This document shows positions 1 to 8,464 of a DNA stretch of 46,675 bases, piece by piece (the stretch's first letter is position 1; each line of letters opens with the position of its first letter). Origin of the DNA: Streptomyces sp. NBRC 110611 (GTDB lineage: Bacteria; Actinomycetota; Actinomycetes; Streptomycetales; Streptomycetaceae); NCBI RefSeq assembly GCF_001590865.1, contig NZ_BBUY01000022.1, positions 49,543-96,217 of the forward strand, read 5' to 3'. The translations under genes and the position numbers were made by a program. The notes beneath the pieces were generated by a model, which was given only the letters and a program-made list of their open reading frames with translations, had not been told where the DNA came from and did not search any database.

Positions 1-2
1 CC

Positions 3-323
3 CACGCAGTACAGAGCAACTGGGGCTATCAACTCGGCGTCCTGCACGCCGCACTCGACCGCCTCGACGCCCTGCACGAGGCATGGCTGCACACACGCGA
101 CAGTCTCCCCGCCGAGGCCCGGCCCGGCACTCCGGCCTTCGACAGCGCCCTGGCCGAGCACCACGCCGAATGCTGGAGCTACCTCGACAACTGGGCCACG
201 CACGGCCATGTTCTCAGCGACATCAACACCGCCGCACTGCACACCCCCTCGCCCCTGGCCCCGCCGCCAGCCATGACAGCGGTCCCGGCACCCAGCCGAA
301 CCACATCGGTGCGCAGGTCGTGA
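3..323 (+). CDS. Partial hypothetical protein, ICE-associated (C-terminal part)
   Basis: An open frame enters from before the window and ends at the TGA at 321-323. The visible 106 residues are helical and rich in Leu, Ala and His (for example LDRLDALHEAWLHTRDSL, then WSYLDNWATHG) and finish in a Pro/Ser/Arg-rich tail. I do not recognise the family. It lies directly upstream of a DUF317 gene and a conjugative coupling ATPase, so it is probably an accessory gene of the same conjugative element. Its stop overlaps a GTG at 320-322 (GTGA), the usual geometry of translational coupling, which points to the original start of the next gene. No catalytic or membrane signature is visible. Confidence 0.6.
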   Translation, partial: HAVQSNWGYQLGVLHAALDRLDALHEAWLHTRDSLPAEARPGTPAFDSALAEHHAECWSYLDNWATHGHVLSDINTAALHTPSPLAPPPAMTAVPAPSRTTSVRRS

Positions 324-456
324 CGATGTCCCAGGTCCCGACACCGTCGAGCAGACGCTCGTCTGCCCCCGCCATCTCGCCGACGGCGGCGATCCCGCCT
401 GGGTCACCGTCCCTCTCCACCAAGCCTGCGGATGGAGCTACGGGCACGACCCGCTG

Positions 457-1098
457 ATGCCCCGCGTCATCCTCACCAGCCCCGACCAGCAGGCCCACCT
501 ACGCCTGGAGCCCACCCCGGATGACCAGTGGTGGCGCCTGCATCATGCTGCCACCCCCGGCAGCCCTGCCTGGTGGGCGAGTTTCGGCGCACGCACCCCG
601 GTGGAACTCATCGCCGCCGTCACCGACGCCCTCACCGCACCCGCCACACCGCCGACGGCAGCCACCAGCCCCTTGGAACCCCTGCGGCACGCCGGATGGA
701 GCTGGTCACCCAACACCCGCGTCTCGCCCGACCGCATCGCCGAAGTCGAGCACTTCACCGATCACGGCAGCAACAGCTGGTTCATCACAGCCGCCCTCAA
801 CAAAGACCCAGAGAACCAGCTCTGGCAGGCACACTTCGACGGCAACACACCCGACCACCTGGTCACCGCCTTCACCCGGGCCCTCGCCGATCCCGCCCCG
901 CTGGTCCGCGATCCCTTCCGCCTGCCACCGCGTACTCGCCAGCGCCTGCACGTCCGTACCGAGCAACTGCCCGCCGACACCGTGGCCTTCGCGCTGGAGC
1001 GACGCGTCGCGGATCTCGCCGCACGGCATCCGCGCACCAGCACGCAATCCCCAGCCGCGGGCCCACCTCGCCTGCCGAAGCGGCGCCGCACCCGCTGA
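457..1098 (+). CDS. DUF317 domain protein, frameshifted near its N-terminus
   Basis: The product carries two DUF317-type repeats, a family of unknown function common on Streptomyces conjugative elements: RVILTSPDQQAHLRLEP and WWASFGARTPVELIAAVTDAL in the first, WQAHFDGNTPDHLVTAFTRAL in the second. ATG 457 is only the first in-frame start. Family-like sequence (CPRHLADGGDPAWVTVPLH) continues upstream in the same frame to about 340, but that frame has no ATG, GTG or TTG after the stop at 274. A GTG at 320, overlapping the upstream TGA, opens MTMSQVP in another frame. One extra base near the CCC run at 337-339 would join the two as MTMSQVPDTVEQTL. I therefore infer a one-base deletion, real or a sequence error. 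The 213-residue protein from 457 would lack about 45 N-terminal residues. Confidence 0.75.
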   Translation: MPRVILTSPDQQAHLRLEPTPDDQWWRLHHAATPGSPAWWASFGARTPVELIAAVTDALTAPATPPTAATSPLEPLRHAGWSWSPNTRVSPDRIAEVEHFTDHGSNSWFITAALNKDPENQLWQAHFDGNTPDHLVTAFTRALADPAPLVRDPFRLPPRTRQRLHVRTEQLPADTVAFALERRVADLAARHPRTSTQSPAAGPPRLPKRRRTR

Positions 1099-1147
1099 CC
1101 CGCGAGCGCGCCCCTGTCCTGCCCGCCCCGTACATGGAACCGCCCTC

Positions 1148-2944
1148 TTGCCCCAACCCTCCGCCAGCACGAACACCGATGGCTACGACATAGCCTTCAA
1201 GATCCTTCTTGGAGCCATCGCCGTCGCCGTCCCCCTGTCCAACCTTGCCTGGCTCGGCGGCAACCTCACCGCCTGGGCCACCGACTCCGGGCCTCACGCC
1301 CCCTACCAGCCCGTACGAGCCGTACTGCACCCCGACCAGCTGTGGCCCGACCTGGGCGAAACTTCCCTCCTGATCGGCACGCGCCTCCTGCCCTGCGCCG
1401 TACTGATCGCGCTCGGCGTCACCGCCGCCGTGCTGTGGAAGCGGCACAAAGCCGGCAGCGCCGGGCGCAAGAAGCGCATCGCCGGGATGGCCAAGCACAA
1501 GGACATCGAGCCGCTGATGTCCAAGGCCATCACCGCTAAAGCCCGCTCCCTGCGCCCAAGTCTGAAGACCATCAAGCACATCGACGCAAAGGACACCGGC
1601 ATCCTCCTCGGCAACCTTCAGGGCGCCAAGTCCGAGGTACGTATGGGGTACGAGGACGTCGCTGTCGCGATCATGGCGCCGCGATCCGGAAAGACCACGT
1701 CGCTGGCGATCCCCTCCATCCTCAACGCGCCCGGCCCGGTCCTGCTGACCTCCAACAAGGCCGCGGGCGACGCATACACGGCGACGATCGAAGCGCGTGC
1801 GGCCGTCGGCCGGACGTGGGAGATGGACCCGCAGCAGATCGCCCACGCCGAACGCGCCATGTGGTGGAACCCGTTGACCGACGCCAAGACCCTCGATGGA
1901 GCTGGGCGGTTGGCCGGACACTTCCTCGCCGCGTCCGTGGACGCGAGCCAGCAGGGCGACTTCTGGTCCAAGGCCGGCTCCAACATATTGTCGCAGTTGT
2001 TCCTGGCCGCTGCCCTGGACGAGCGGCCGATCACCGACGTCATGGCCTGGCTGGCGTTCCCCGCCGACCGCACCCCGCTCGACATCCTGAGGGATCACGG
2101 CTTCACCGCCGTCGCCGCCCAGCTCAAGGGCACCGTGGAGGGCCCGCCGGAAACACGCGACGGCATCTACGAAACCGCCCGGCAGTACGCCGCCGCCCTC
2201 CTCAACGCCGAGATCGCCAAGTGGGTGACCCCGCAGAAGGACGTGCCGGAGTTCAAGCCGAGCCAGTTCGTCACCAGCACGGACACGCTGTACCTGCTCT
2301 CGAAGGACGGCGGAGGCGGCGCCTCGGCGCTCATCGCCGCCTGCGCCGACTCGGTCATGCGAGCCGCGACCGCCCAGGCCGAACGTGCCGGCGGACGTCT
2401 CGATCCGCCGATGCTCGCGATCCTCGACGAGGCCGCCAACGTCTGCAAAATCTCAGACCTGCCGGACCTCTACTCCCACCTCGGCAGCCGCGGCATCATC
2501 CCGATCACCATCCTGCAGTCCTACCGCCAGGGACAGAAGGTGTGGGGGGACACCGGCATGGACGCCATGTGGTCCGCCTCCACCATCAAGGTCATCGGAT
2601 CCGGTATCGACGACCCTGACTTCGCCGACAAGCTCTCCCGGCTGATCGGCGACCACGACGTCGAGACCACCTCCACCTCCACCTCCGAGTCCGGCAAGAG
2701 CACCTCCGTGTCGATGCGACAGGAGCGCATCCTGCCCGCCGACGCGATCCGCGCCCTCCCCAAGGGCACCGCGCTCTGCTTCGCCACCGGCATGCGCGCC
2801 GCCATGCTCGACCTCCGCCCGTGGTACCTCGAACCGGGCGCCGACGAGCTGTCCGCGGCCTCAGCCCGTGCCTCGAAGGCGATCACTGCCCGTGCCGTCG
2901 CCAAGCACACGCCCCAGCAGGACGACTACGGCCCCGCCGCGTAG
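1148..2944 (+). CDS. TraG/TraD (VirD4)-type conjugative coupling ATPase
   Basis: Type IV coupling proteins are hexameric inner-membrane ATPases that bring the DNA-relaxase complex to the conjugation channel. This 598-residue product has two N-terminal hydrophobic segments (about 15-35 and 73-95), a Walker A-like APRSGKTT near 177 and a Walker B LAILDEAANV near 422-431, where TraD/TraG proteins carry the TraM-recognition segment. The C-terminal third includes a Ser/Thr-rich stretch (TTSTSTSESGKSTSVS). The open frame runs upstream to 521, but that part is antisense-like shadow over the DUF317 gene. The first plausible start after that gene is TTG 1148; it has only a weak ribosome-binding site, so the start is uncertain. 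No relaxase or VirB4 gene is in view, so this is the edge of a larger transfer module. Confidence 0.85.
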   Translation: MPQPSASTNTDGYDIAFKILLGAIAVAVPLSNLAWLGGNLTAWATDSGPHAPYQPVRAVLHPDQLWPDLGETSLLIGTRLLPCAVLIALGVTAAVLWKRHKAGSAGRKKRIAGMAKHKDIEPLMSKAITAKARSLRPSLKTIKHIDAKDTGILLGNLQGAKSEVRMGYEDVAVAIMAPRSGKTTSLAIPSILNAPGPVLLTSNKAAGDAYTATIEARAAVGRTWEMDPQQIAHAERAMWWNPLTDAKTLDGAGRLAGHFLAASVDASQQGDFWSKAGSNILSQLFLAAALDERPITDVMAWLAFPADRTPLDILRDHGFTAVAAQLKGTVEGPPETRDGIYETARQYAAALLNAEIAKWVTPQKDVPEFKPSQFVTSTDTLYLLSKDGGGGASALIAACADSVMRAATAQAERAGGRLDPPMLAILDEAANVCKISDLPDLYSHLGSRGIIPITILQSYRQGQKVWGDTGMDAMWSASTIKVIGSGIDDPDFADKLSRLIGDHDVETTSTSTSESGKSTSVSMRQERILPADAIRALPKGTALCFATGMRAAMLDLRPWYLEPGADELSAASARASKAITARAVAKHTPQQDDYGPAA

Positions 2945-3004
2945 TTCTTCTCCTCCTCGCCCCGCCTGTCCGCCGGACATGCCGGCCCTCCCCCCTTCTC
3001 TCGT

Positions 3005-3649
3005 ATGGAGTTCGGATTGCAGATCATCAACCTGACCGAGCAGACACGCCTCCTCGGTCAGGTGGCACCCGCGCTGGAGTCCCTACGCGAGGAGGTGGAA
3101 AGGGTCCGAGGCGGCGAGATTTCCAAACCCGTGCGCGAACTGGCTCCGATCGCCGTCCGCGCGCAGGAGCTGGCGAACCAGTGCACGCAGCAGCTCGCCG
3201 TTCTGTCGACCAGCCAGTACACCGCCATGAAGGACGGCCCCGAGAACCTCGCCGAACTCGCCGAGGCATCCGCCCAGGTGTCACTCGCCGCCACCCTGTG
3301 CACCCTGGCTATCCACAGCCGCACGGAAGTCCTGCTGTACGAGGACGCAGACGAGACCCCGGAGACGAGCCGCCAAAACCTGCGAGGCGCCGTTGAAGAA
3401 CTGGATTTCGCGGCGACGACATACCGAAGGCTGACGCAACGGCTCTCCCGTCGTCTGGCCTCCACCGCCGAACGGCGTGAAGACCAGCAGCTCATCGACC
3501 GTGCCTTGGCCGCCCCCGGAGCCACCGGCACGCACTCAACCACCCCGACACCAGCACCCACAGCAGTCAAAGCCGCGTGTCCCAGCCCAGCGAGGAGCGC
3601 GCTGCCCCGAGGACACGCTGACGACGGGCCGCTCAAGGGCCGACGCTAA
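3005..3649 (+). CDS. Hypothetical helical protein downstream of the coupling ATPase
   Basis: A 214-residue protein starting at ATG 3005, 60 bp after the coupling-protein gene and in the same direction. Residues 1-165 look almost wholly helical, with heptad-like Leu/Val/Ala patterns (LESLREEVERVRGGEI, then RLTQRLSRRLASTAERRED), so coiled-coil or helical-bundle packing is likely. The last 50 residues are a Pro/Thr/Ala-rich, basic, probably disordered tail. There is no signal peptide, membrane segment or enzymatic motif. Its position suggests an accessory gene of the conjugative module, but I cannot assign a function. Confidence 0.7.
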   Translation: MEFGLQIINLTEQTRLLGQVAPALESLREEVERVRGGEISKPVRELAPIAVRAQELANQCTQQLAVLSTSQYTAMKDGPENLAELAEASAQVSLAATLCTLAIHSRTEVLLYEDADETPETSRQNLRGAVEELDFAATTYRRLTQRLSRRLASTAERREDQQLIDRALAAPGATGTHSTTPTPAPTAVKAACPSPARSALPRGHADDGPLKGRR

Positions 3650-3867
3650 CAAGCTATCGGCCGCTTCACAGCACGGCTCGACGGCATCACCGCCACCGGC
3701 GATCGCCAAGGCCACCCGAAGCAGGCCGACTTCGGCCGAGCGGCATAAGCCAGGTGCCGGCGCTCTGGCGCACCGAAGGCGACGCCAGAGCGCCGGCGAC
3801 CGCCGGCACCACCCGCCGCCTCTCACCCAACCCCTCATCTCTGGGGCGCTATTGGCCTGCATCGACC

Positions 3868-4233
3868 ATGCCGACGTCGTCATCGGCTCTACCGAATGAC
3901 GAGCAGCAAGCCATCCTCGGTCAGCTCGCCCGACAACGGCGCATCGCAGCCGAGATCACCGAATGGGCCCAGCACAACGCCCACTGGCGCCACTTGCCGA
4001 ACGGTGTCTTCAACTCGCTGGAGACCGCCAAGACGGCCACCTAGCAACTCGCCGACGGCCTCGACCACACCAGCCCGGCTTTCGCCACTCACCAGGCCCG
4101 TCTACGAAGCGCATCGACCATCCACCACCCCGACAAGCAACGCACAGCCACACCCCCGGCAGCGACCGCACCCCGTAGACACACCGGTCCGGCGCAACCC
4201 CGCAACGCGCCACCGCGGACGTCCCATCACTGA
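3868..4233 (+). pseudogene. Small ICE ORF interrupted by an in-frame amber codon
   Basis: ATG 3868 opens MPTSSSALPNDEQQAILGQL and continues through a coding-like helical stretch (IAAEITEWAQHNAHWRHLP) to a TAG at 4042-4044. The same frame then stays open and coding-like (QLADGLDHTSPAFATHQARL) to a TGA at 4231. The sequence before and after the stop reads as one small protein of about 121 residues, so the amber looks like a nonsense mutation in a former gene; the 58-residue truncated product may or may not be made. I do not recognise the family. The next gene starts 18 bp later, consistent with a former operon. Confidence 0.45.
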
Positions 4234-4251
4234 CCGACATCACTGGACCTC

Positions 4252-4881
4252 ATGGCACTCATGGACACCGCCGATGCCTTCTTCGGCTCGGCCGACGACG
4301 GCACCGTCTTCGTCATCGTCAACCCCGACCTGCCCCACGCCGTCGATGTGCTCCGCGCGCACGGCTTCGAACTCCACACACAGCAGGGCCGCACCCTCTA
4401 CACCCAGCCCCCGGGCACCGGCCCGCAGCAGACCCAGGCCGCCGTCGCCGCCGCCTTCACCGCAATGCTGCAGCACACCCACAACGTCGTCGACCTGACC
4501 AGCACTGCCACGTCCACCACAGCAGGTCAGGCCCCAGTGCCCGACGTGCGCCTCACCTATTCCGAACAGGCGGTCACCGCCACCACCGCCAACCAAGCAG
4601 CGGCCGAAATCCTGAGCCGCTACGGCTTCCATCTCACCGCCACCGCCGATGGCCAGAGCACCTATGCCCTGCCCACGGACATGGCGGCGCGCGAGCGTGA
4701 CACCGCCGTCGTGCACGCCGATAGCCACCTCCTAGTCGACGGACTGACCGTAACAACCTCCGTCGGCATCACCACCGCGCAGCCCCCACTCCCCCCGACG
4801 TCACGGGGCCACCGGTTCGCCACAACACCGACGCCCCCCGCGGCAGTGACCGCCACACCCGTGCGCCGACGTCCGCGATAG
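4252..4881 (+). CDS. Hypothetical protein with an internal duplication
   Basis: A 209-residue protein starting at ATG 4252. Two segments resemble each other: HAVDVLRAHGFELHTQQGRT followed by LYTQPPG near residues 28-55, and AAEILSRYGFHLTATADGQS followed by TYALPTD near 112-140. Each has a helix, a GF-L turn and a TY-alpha/beta ending, so the protein is probably a tandem repeat of a small alpha/beta domain. The C-terminus is a Pro/Thr/Arg-rich low-complexity tail. I cannot assign a function. It sits between the damaged small ORF and the PP-loop/methyltransferase operon of the conjugative element. Another in-frame ATG lies at 4264. Confidence 0.65.
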   Translation: MALMDTADAFFGSADDGTVFVIVNPDLPHAVDVLRAHGFELHTQQGRTLYTQPPGTGPQQTQAAVAAAFTAMLQHTHNVVDLTSTATSTTAGQAPVPDVRLTYSEQAVTATTANQAAAEILSRYGFHLTATADGQSTYALPTDMAARERDTAVVHADSHLLVDGLTVTTSVGITTAQPPLPPTSRGHRFATTPTPPAAVTATPVRRRPR

Positions 4882-5098
4882 ACGTCCGCCTCGGACGAAA
4901 CCGTCTCCCTCGCCACGCCACATAGCCGGCGCAAGGTAGGCCCCGGATCGGCTCACGGGTTCATCCCGGCCAGCCCCACGCGCCCCTTTCAACGGCGAGT
5001 TCGCCGACGTCACGCCAACACCGTGCCCAGCACCGGCCCTGCACGGCGCTGAACTGCCTTCTACTCCCGGCCAACCCCGCTCATCGCAAGGACCCGCC

Positions 5099-6034
5099 AT
5101 TTCCGCAACCCCAGAATTTCGATGCATTTCTCTCGGTGCCGGAATTCAATCCAGCGCCATGCTTGCACTTTCAGCCCAGGGCATACTCCCCAAGGTCGAC
5201 TATGCCATCTTTGCCGACACGGGATGGGAACCGAGGTCCGTTTACTCACACCTCAACCGCCTAGAGCGAGAAATAGCCGAACCAGCAGGCATACCTGTTC
5301 TCCGCGTCTCCTCCGGGAACATTCGCAAAGATGCCCTCGACCCACAGCATAGATTCGCCTCAATGCCTCTCTACATCCTTAATCAGGATGGCAAGCCGGG
5401 GATGACCCGGAGGCAATGCACGGGCGAATATAAAATTAAGCCGATCAAAAAGAAGGTCCGGGAACTGCTTGGCTATCCATATCCCGCGCGTGTCCCCAAG
5501 GGGATGTTCGTCGAGCAGTGGGTTGGAATCTCGACCGACGAATTTCACCGGGCCAAGGACGCCGACGTCAAGTACATGCGCAACCGCCACCCTTTGATAG
5601 ATATGAGCTGGTCACGAGCCGACTGCGTCCGTTACCTGACGTCTCTCGGGCTGGCCGACACCCCGAAATCAAGCTGCCTCGGTTGCCCATTTCACGGAAA
5701 CGCTCAGTGGCGCCACATCAGGGATAACTCGCCGTCGGAGTGGGCAGACGTGGTGGCCTTCGACGCAGCGATCCGCAAGGGCAACGCCCGTGCCAACGCC
5801 ACCGGCAACCGGCTACTCGGAGAGGCTTTTCTTCACCGCTCCCGCGTACCCCTCGACCAGGCTCCGATCGATCACGTCACCGCTGCCGAATGGGCGGCTC
5901 TCCAGCAGGAAATCGGCACCGACTCCCCGAATACCGACGAGCTGGAGCAGGGCGTCATTGACGGTTGCTCACCCTGGGCATGCCGTGGCGCCGAAGCAGC
6001 TCGCACACAGCAAGACTTCGGGCTGGTGTCGTGA
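5099..6034 (+). CDS. PP-loop (PAPS reductase/DndC-like) enzyme with an ATT at the start position
   Basis: A member of the N-type ATP pyrophosphatase superfamily, which activates substrates by adenylation; the phage and ICE members annotated as phosphoadenosine-phosphosulfate reductase-like have no settled substrate. The PP-loop SLGAGIQSS (about residues 11-19) lies upstream of the first in-frame ATG at 5159, so that ATG cannot be the true start. Reading back, the frame gives I-SATPEFRCISLGAG and the stop at 4937 with no ATG, GTG or TTG between. An AAGGA at 5088-5092 sits six bases before ATT 5099, where ATG TCC would be expected; one base change explains this. Other features are FADTGWEP, an RRQCTGEYKIKP segment (Cys107) and SSCLGCPFHG (Cys193, Cys196), a possible metal or Fe-S site. 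The TGA at 6032 overlaps the methyltransferase GTG. Confidence 0.75.
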   Translation: MSATPEFRCISLGAGIQSSAMLALSAQGILPKVDYAIFADTGWEPRSVYSHLNRLEREIAEPAGIPVLRVSSGNIRKDALDPQHRFASMPLYILNQDGKPGMTRRQCTGEYKIKPIKKKVRELLGYPYPARVPKGMFVEQWVGISTDEFHRAKDADVKYMRNRHPLIDMSWSRADCVRYLTSLGLADTPKSSCLGCPFHGNAQWRHIRDNSPSEWADVVAFDAAIRKGNARANATGNRLLGEAFLHRSRVPLDQAPIDHVTAAEWAALQQEIGTDSPNTDELEQGVIDGCSPWACRGAEAARTQQDFGLVS

Positions 6035-7290
6035 TCCTTGACCTCTTCAGCGGCCCCGGCGGCTGGAGTTTCGCTCTGACCATGCTGGGATTTCGGGACG
6101 TGGGCCTGGAATGGGACGAGTGGGCCTGCAAAACCCGCACTGCGGCAGGCCAGTTGACGATCCGAACCGATGTCGCCTTGTATCCGGCCTGGCCGTTTGT
6201 GGGCAAGACCACAGGTCTTATCGCTTCACCCCCCTGTCAGGCGTGGTCGAGGGCCGGCAAACGCCTCGGGCTCATCGACCAGCCACTGGTCCACCAGGCC
6301 GTCGCCGACCTCGCCCAGGGCCTGGACACCCGCGCCAGATTGCTGACCTCATGCCGCGACGAGCGCTCCTTGCTCGCGGCGGAGCCGATGCGCTACCTGC
6401 ACGCCCTCCATGCAGTCGGCCAGCCGGAATGGGTAGCCATGGAGGAGGTACCGGACGTGCTGCCGCTGTGGCGTCAGTACGCGGCGGTCCTGCGTGGCTG
6501 GGGTTTCTCCGTGTGGGCCGGAATCTTGAATGCCGCCGACTATGGAGTACCGCAGACCCGGCGGCGGGCGATTTTGCTGGCTTCCCGTACGCGCACCGCC
6601 GTGCCGCCGCAGCCCACACATGCCGAAGTCGCCGAGCCCGAGACGCTGTTCGGGCCGGGCCGCGCCCGGTGGGTGAGCATGGCGCAGGCCCTCGGCTGGG
6701 GCGCCACCGACCGGCCCGTCCCCACCGTCTGCGCTGGAGGCGGACCCGGCGGCGGCGCCGAACCCTTCCCGTCTGGCTCCCGCAAGACGCTCTCCGACGC
6801 CCGCGACCGCGGTACCTGGACACCAAGGCCCGACAGGGGCGTCCTGCACGCCCACCGCGAAAAGGCTGGGTGGGGCACCGGTGACAACCGGCCTGCCGAC
6901 CGCCCGGCGCCTACGTTCACTAACGAGGCGCACCGCTGGGCGTGGTCGCTGCGGAGCAACAACCAGGCCAACGCCACCGTCCGCCGTGCCGACGAGCCGG
7001 CAGGGACGCTGTTCTTCGGGCACCGCGCGAACGAATGCACATGGGTCGCCGAGCCCGCCGCCGCGTACCCCAAGGACGCGGCGTCCCCGACGGTGCCAGA
7101 GCCGATCCGGATCACCGCCCAGGAGGCGGGCATGTTGCAGACCTTCCCGGCCGACTACCCCTGGGCCGGCAACAAGGGGCAGCAGTTCTCCCAGATCGGC
7201 AACGCCGTCCCCCCGTTGCTCGCTGGGCATCTCCTCGCCCCGCACCTGCGCGTTCCCCTCGACCCCGACGACTTCGCCCTGGCCGCCTGA
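6031..7290 (+). CDS. DNA (cytosine-5-)-methyltransferase
   Basis: A 419-residue C5-cytosine methyltransferase of the Dcm/HhaI type, which transfers a methyl group from S-adenosylmethionine to cytosine in DNA. Conserved motifs appear in order: I (DLFSGPGG, residues 4-11), IV with the catalytic cysteine (SPPCQAWS, Cys69), VI (MEEVPDV, Glu138; EEV in place of the usual ENV), VIII (QTRRRAIL, about 178) and X (QIGNAVPP, about 387-394). The target-recognition region between VIII and X is long. GTG 6031 is chosen because motif I starts at residue 4 and the GTG overlaps the upstream TGA (GTGA), implying translational coupling to the PP-loop gene. No restriction endonuclease lies beside it, so a protective (anti-restriction) or epigenetic role in the mobile element is more likely than a classical R-M pair; that is inference. 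Confidence 0.92.
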   Translation: MILDLFSGPGGWSFALTMLGFRDVGLEWDEWACKTRTAAGQLTIRTDVALYPAWPFVGKTTGLIASPPCQAWSRAGKRLGLIDQPLVHQAVADLAQGLDTRARLLTSCRDERSLLAAEPMRYLHALHAVGQPEWVAMEEVPDVLPLWRQYAAVLRGWGFSVWAGILNAADYGVPQTRRRAILLASRTRTAVPPQPTHAEVAEPETLFGPGRARWVSMAQALGWGATDRPVPTVCAGGGPGGGAEPFPSGSRKTLSDARDRGTWTPRPDRGVLHAHREKAGWGTGDNRPADRPAPTFTNEAHRWAWSLRSNNQANATVRRADEPAGTLFFGHRANECTWVAEPAAAYPKDAASPTVPEPIRITAQEAGMLQTFPADYPWAGNKGQQFSQIGNAVPPLLAGHLLAPHLRVPLDPDDFALAA

Positions 7291-8411
7291 TGCCCCACAC
7301 CACCGACCCGTACGAAGACGACGACCTGGACGACCTGCCACCTCCCCAAGCCGTGCACCACGCCGAGCAGGCCCTGCTCGGCGCGCTGTTCCTTGCCCCC
7401 CACCGGCTCGCCGACCTCGGCGGCCTTGAGGCCGACCACTTCAGCAGCCACGCCCACGCCATGCTCTTCGCGGCCATGCGCACCGTGCCGCCACCCGCCC
7501 CCGAGACCCACCGCACCGACCCGACCTGGCTGAACACCGTCCTCGATGCCGCACGCCCCGAAGCCCCTGGCCTTGCCGCCTCCTACCTCCACACCCTCAT
7601 CGAGGCATGCCCGTGGCCCCAACACGCGGTGACGTACGCGCGGATGATCCGATCCGACCACGCCCGCCGCATGCTGGGCATGCATGCTGAGCGCCTGGCC
7701 CAGACCGCAACCGACGCCACCCTGCCCAACCCAGCCGCCACCGTCCTCGCCCAGGCCGACACGCTCGGACAGTTCCTGGAGGACCTTTCCGGTCAGTTCG
7801 CGCCGCACCCCGGCTCGCTGCCCCGCAGGGTCCTGCGCGAGGCGCCCGCAGGGGACAGTGGCGAGGAGGCCCTGGACGAGGAACGGCTGCTGCTCGCGAC
7901 CGCGACAGCGCACCCCGCAGAGCTGAGGGACATGCGGTGGCTGATGCCCGAGGACTTCACGCTGCCGCAGCATGCCGCGCTGTGGCAGTGCCTGACCTCG
8001 CTCGTCCACCGCGGTGACCCCGTCGATCCGGTCACCGTGCTGTGGGAGGCCCAGCACCGTGGCCTCCTCGCCGACGGCCTCACCCCCAGCGACCTGATGG
8101 CACTCATCTCCACCCCCGTCGGCTCCCCCGAGCACTGGGGCGAGAAGATCCTCCAACGAGCCCTGCTCGCCCATGCCCACACCGTCGCCACCCGGATCAC
8201 CGCCTACACCGAGGACCCGGCCAACACCCCCCACCAGCTGATCACCGGCAGCCGCCGCGCCCTAGCCGGCCTCACCGCACTGCGCACCCGCTGGCAATGC
8301 GCCACCGCCACCCCTCCATCGACAGCCACACGTACACCGCGCGCATCGGTGCTCCCCCGGGCTGGACCGCCACCCCGAACCGCCCCGCCCGCAGCCCGAT
8401 CCTTCCGATGA
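7290..8411 (+). CDS. Protein with two DnaB-N-like domains and no helicase core
   Basis: A 373-residue protein starting at ATG 7290, whose A is the last base of the methyltransferase stop (TGATG), so the three genes form one coupled operon. Residues about 20-95 (HHAEQALLGALFLAPHRLAD followed by DHFSSHAHAMLFAAM) resemble the N-terminal domain of replicative helicase DnaB. A second copy at about 197-275 (LPQHAALWQCLTSLVHRGDP followed by VDPVTVLWEAQHRGL) shows the same pattern. The RecA-like ATPase domain of DnaB, with its Walker motifs, is absent, so this is not a helicase. In DnaB this domain mediates ring assembly and primase contact, so the protein may bind the replisome of host or element. 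The C-terminal 45 residues are disordered and Pro/Arg/Thr-rich. Confidence 0.75.
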   Translation: MPHTTDPYEDDDLDDLPPPQAVHHAEQALLGALFLAPHRLADLGGLEADHFSSHAHAMLFAAMRTVPPPAPETHRTDPTWLNTVLDAARPEAPGLAASYLHTLIEACPWPQHAVTYARMIRSDHARRMLGMHAERLAQTATDATLPNPAATVLAQADTLGQFLEDLSGQFAPHPGSLPRRVLREAPAGDSGEEALDEERLLLATATAHPAELRDMRWLMPEDFTLPQHAALWQCLTSLVHRGDPVDPVTVLWEAQHRGLLADGLTPSDLMALISTPVGSPEHWGEKILQRALLAHAHTVATRITAYTEDPANTPHQLITGSRRALAGLTALRTRWQCATATPPSTATRTPRASVLPRAGPPPRTAPPAARSFR

Positions 8412-8464
8412 GGCTGCTTGTTCCGGTCGGCAGCATGCCGGCGGGAACGGCGAAGCGAGAACCC

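Noticed and set aside
5099..6034. DndC of a phosphorothioation (Dnd) system
   Set aside because: No dndA, B, D or E homologue is adjacent, and the SSCLGCPFHG and YKIKPIKKK pattern fits the phage/ICE PAPS-reductase-like group instead.
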